Shown here one piece after another: positions 14,721 through 14,855 of a DNA stretch of 14,855 nucleotides (position 1 is its first letter; every line of letters starts with the position of its first letter). The stretch lies in NCBI GenBank assembly GCA_031258615.1, contig JAIRMP010000268.1, positions 1 through 14,855 on the forward strand. Direction: 5' to 3'. Under the pieces are notes generated by a model. The model had not been told where the DNA came from and searched no databases. It saw only the letters and a program-made list of their open reading frames with translations. The stretch is from Spirochaetaceae bacterium (GTDB taxonomy: Bacteria > Spirochaetota > Spirochaetia > Treponematales > Breznakiellaceae). Made by a program: the position numbers and the translations under genes.

Positions 14721-14855
14721 ATGAAAGATACGGCAACCATAACGATAGGCCGCAGGCCGCAGGCCGCAGGCCGCAGGCCGCAGGCCGCAGGCCGCAGGCC
14801 GCAGGCCGCAGGCCGCAGGCCGCAGGCCGCAGGCCGCAGGCCGCAGGCCGCAGGC
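14721..14855 (+). CDS. open frame starting in unique sequence and running into heptapeptide repeats, partial
   Basis: The frame starts at ATG 14721 (MKDTATITIGRRPQAAG) and stays open to the window edge, 45 codons. From the tenth codon on it is made only of the 7-bp repeat. Because seven is not a multiple of three, 21 bases are read as a repeating GRRPQAA heptapeptide, and no frame of the unit has a stop. There is no ribosome binding site. The first residues, ITIGRRP, vaguely recall the start of an FHA domain, which would fit a gene interrupted by repeat expansion, but this is weak. It may not be a gene at all. Confidence 0.35.
   Translation, partial: MKDTATITIGRRPQAAGRRPQAAGRRPQAAGRRPQAAGRRPQAAG
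14747..14855. repeat. 7-bp perfect tandem repeat (AGGCCGC), at least 15 copies
   Basis: Fifteen full copies and four further bases run without a single mismatch to the window edge, so the true number is unknown. The perfect identity suggests recent or ongoing expansion and contraction. The unit is very GC-rich compared with the AT-rich promoter region before it. Confidence 0.97.

Noticed and set aside
1..14855. tRNA, rRNA or riboswitch
   Set aside because: I saw no cloverleaf with a TTCGA loop, no rRNA signature and no familiar riboswitch core in the gaps, though a covariance search was not possible.

Overview
The window looks like spirochaete DNA, most likely a Treponema-type host-associated anaerobe. 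The grounds are a class III adenylate cyclase followed by a FecR/fibronectin-III-type envelope protein, a lipoprotein lytic transglycosylase with a loose lipobox, a piece of anaerobic (class III) ribonucleotide reductase fused to a glutaredoxin-like domain, long poly-G tracts and abundant short tandem repeats. This is inferred from protein content only. Both window ends lie inside perfect tandem repeats (39-bp units at the left, 7-bp units at the right), which would fit a contig bounded by unassembled repeats.

Layout. (1) 1-236: three 39-bp repeats and an AT-rich leader. (2) 237-818 (+): small protein joining an NrdD-like glycyl-radical tail to a thioredoxin-fold CPAC domain, followed by a strong hairpin terminator. 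(3) 1096-5640 (+): a clear promoter with a 12-bp palindrome in its spacer, then a membrane adenylate cyclase and a FecR-domain protein with about six 100-residue beta repeats. (4) 11332-5762 (-): a tight operon-like run of five genes (six open frames) of mostly unrecognised function: a membrane coiled-coil protein, a large protein with a membrane hairpin that is interrupted from its probable C-terminal part by one amber codon, two paralogous proteins joined by an ATGA overlap directly after a G16 tract, and a bactofilin-like beta protein, also ATGA-coupled. The head of the operon abuts a transposase remnant and a 37-bp near-perfect palindrome. (5) 11677-13620 (+): lipoprotein Slt-type lytic transglycosylase. 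(6) 13640-13825: IS630-type transposase remnant beside a G15 tract. (7) 13889-14557 (-): HAD phosphatase of the beta-phosphoglucomutase type. (8) 14683-14855 (+): a good promoter leading into an open frame made of a 7-bp repeat.

The strongest candidate for something undescribed is the minus-strand operon. It combines membrane-anchored helical proteins, two paralogous soluble helical proteins and a probable polymer-forming beta protein, which suggests an envelope-associated assembly. Its gene boundaries look switchable: adding one G to (or removing two from) the G16 tract puts the two paralogues into one continuous reading frame (about 674 codons), and a single TAG separates the large protein from its likely tail. 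The function of the assembly cannot be read from this sequence.
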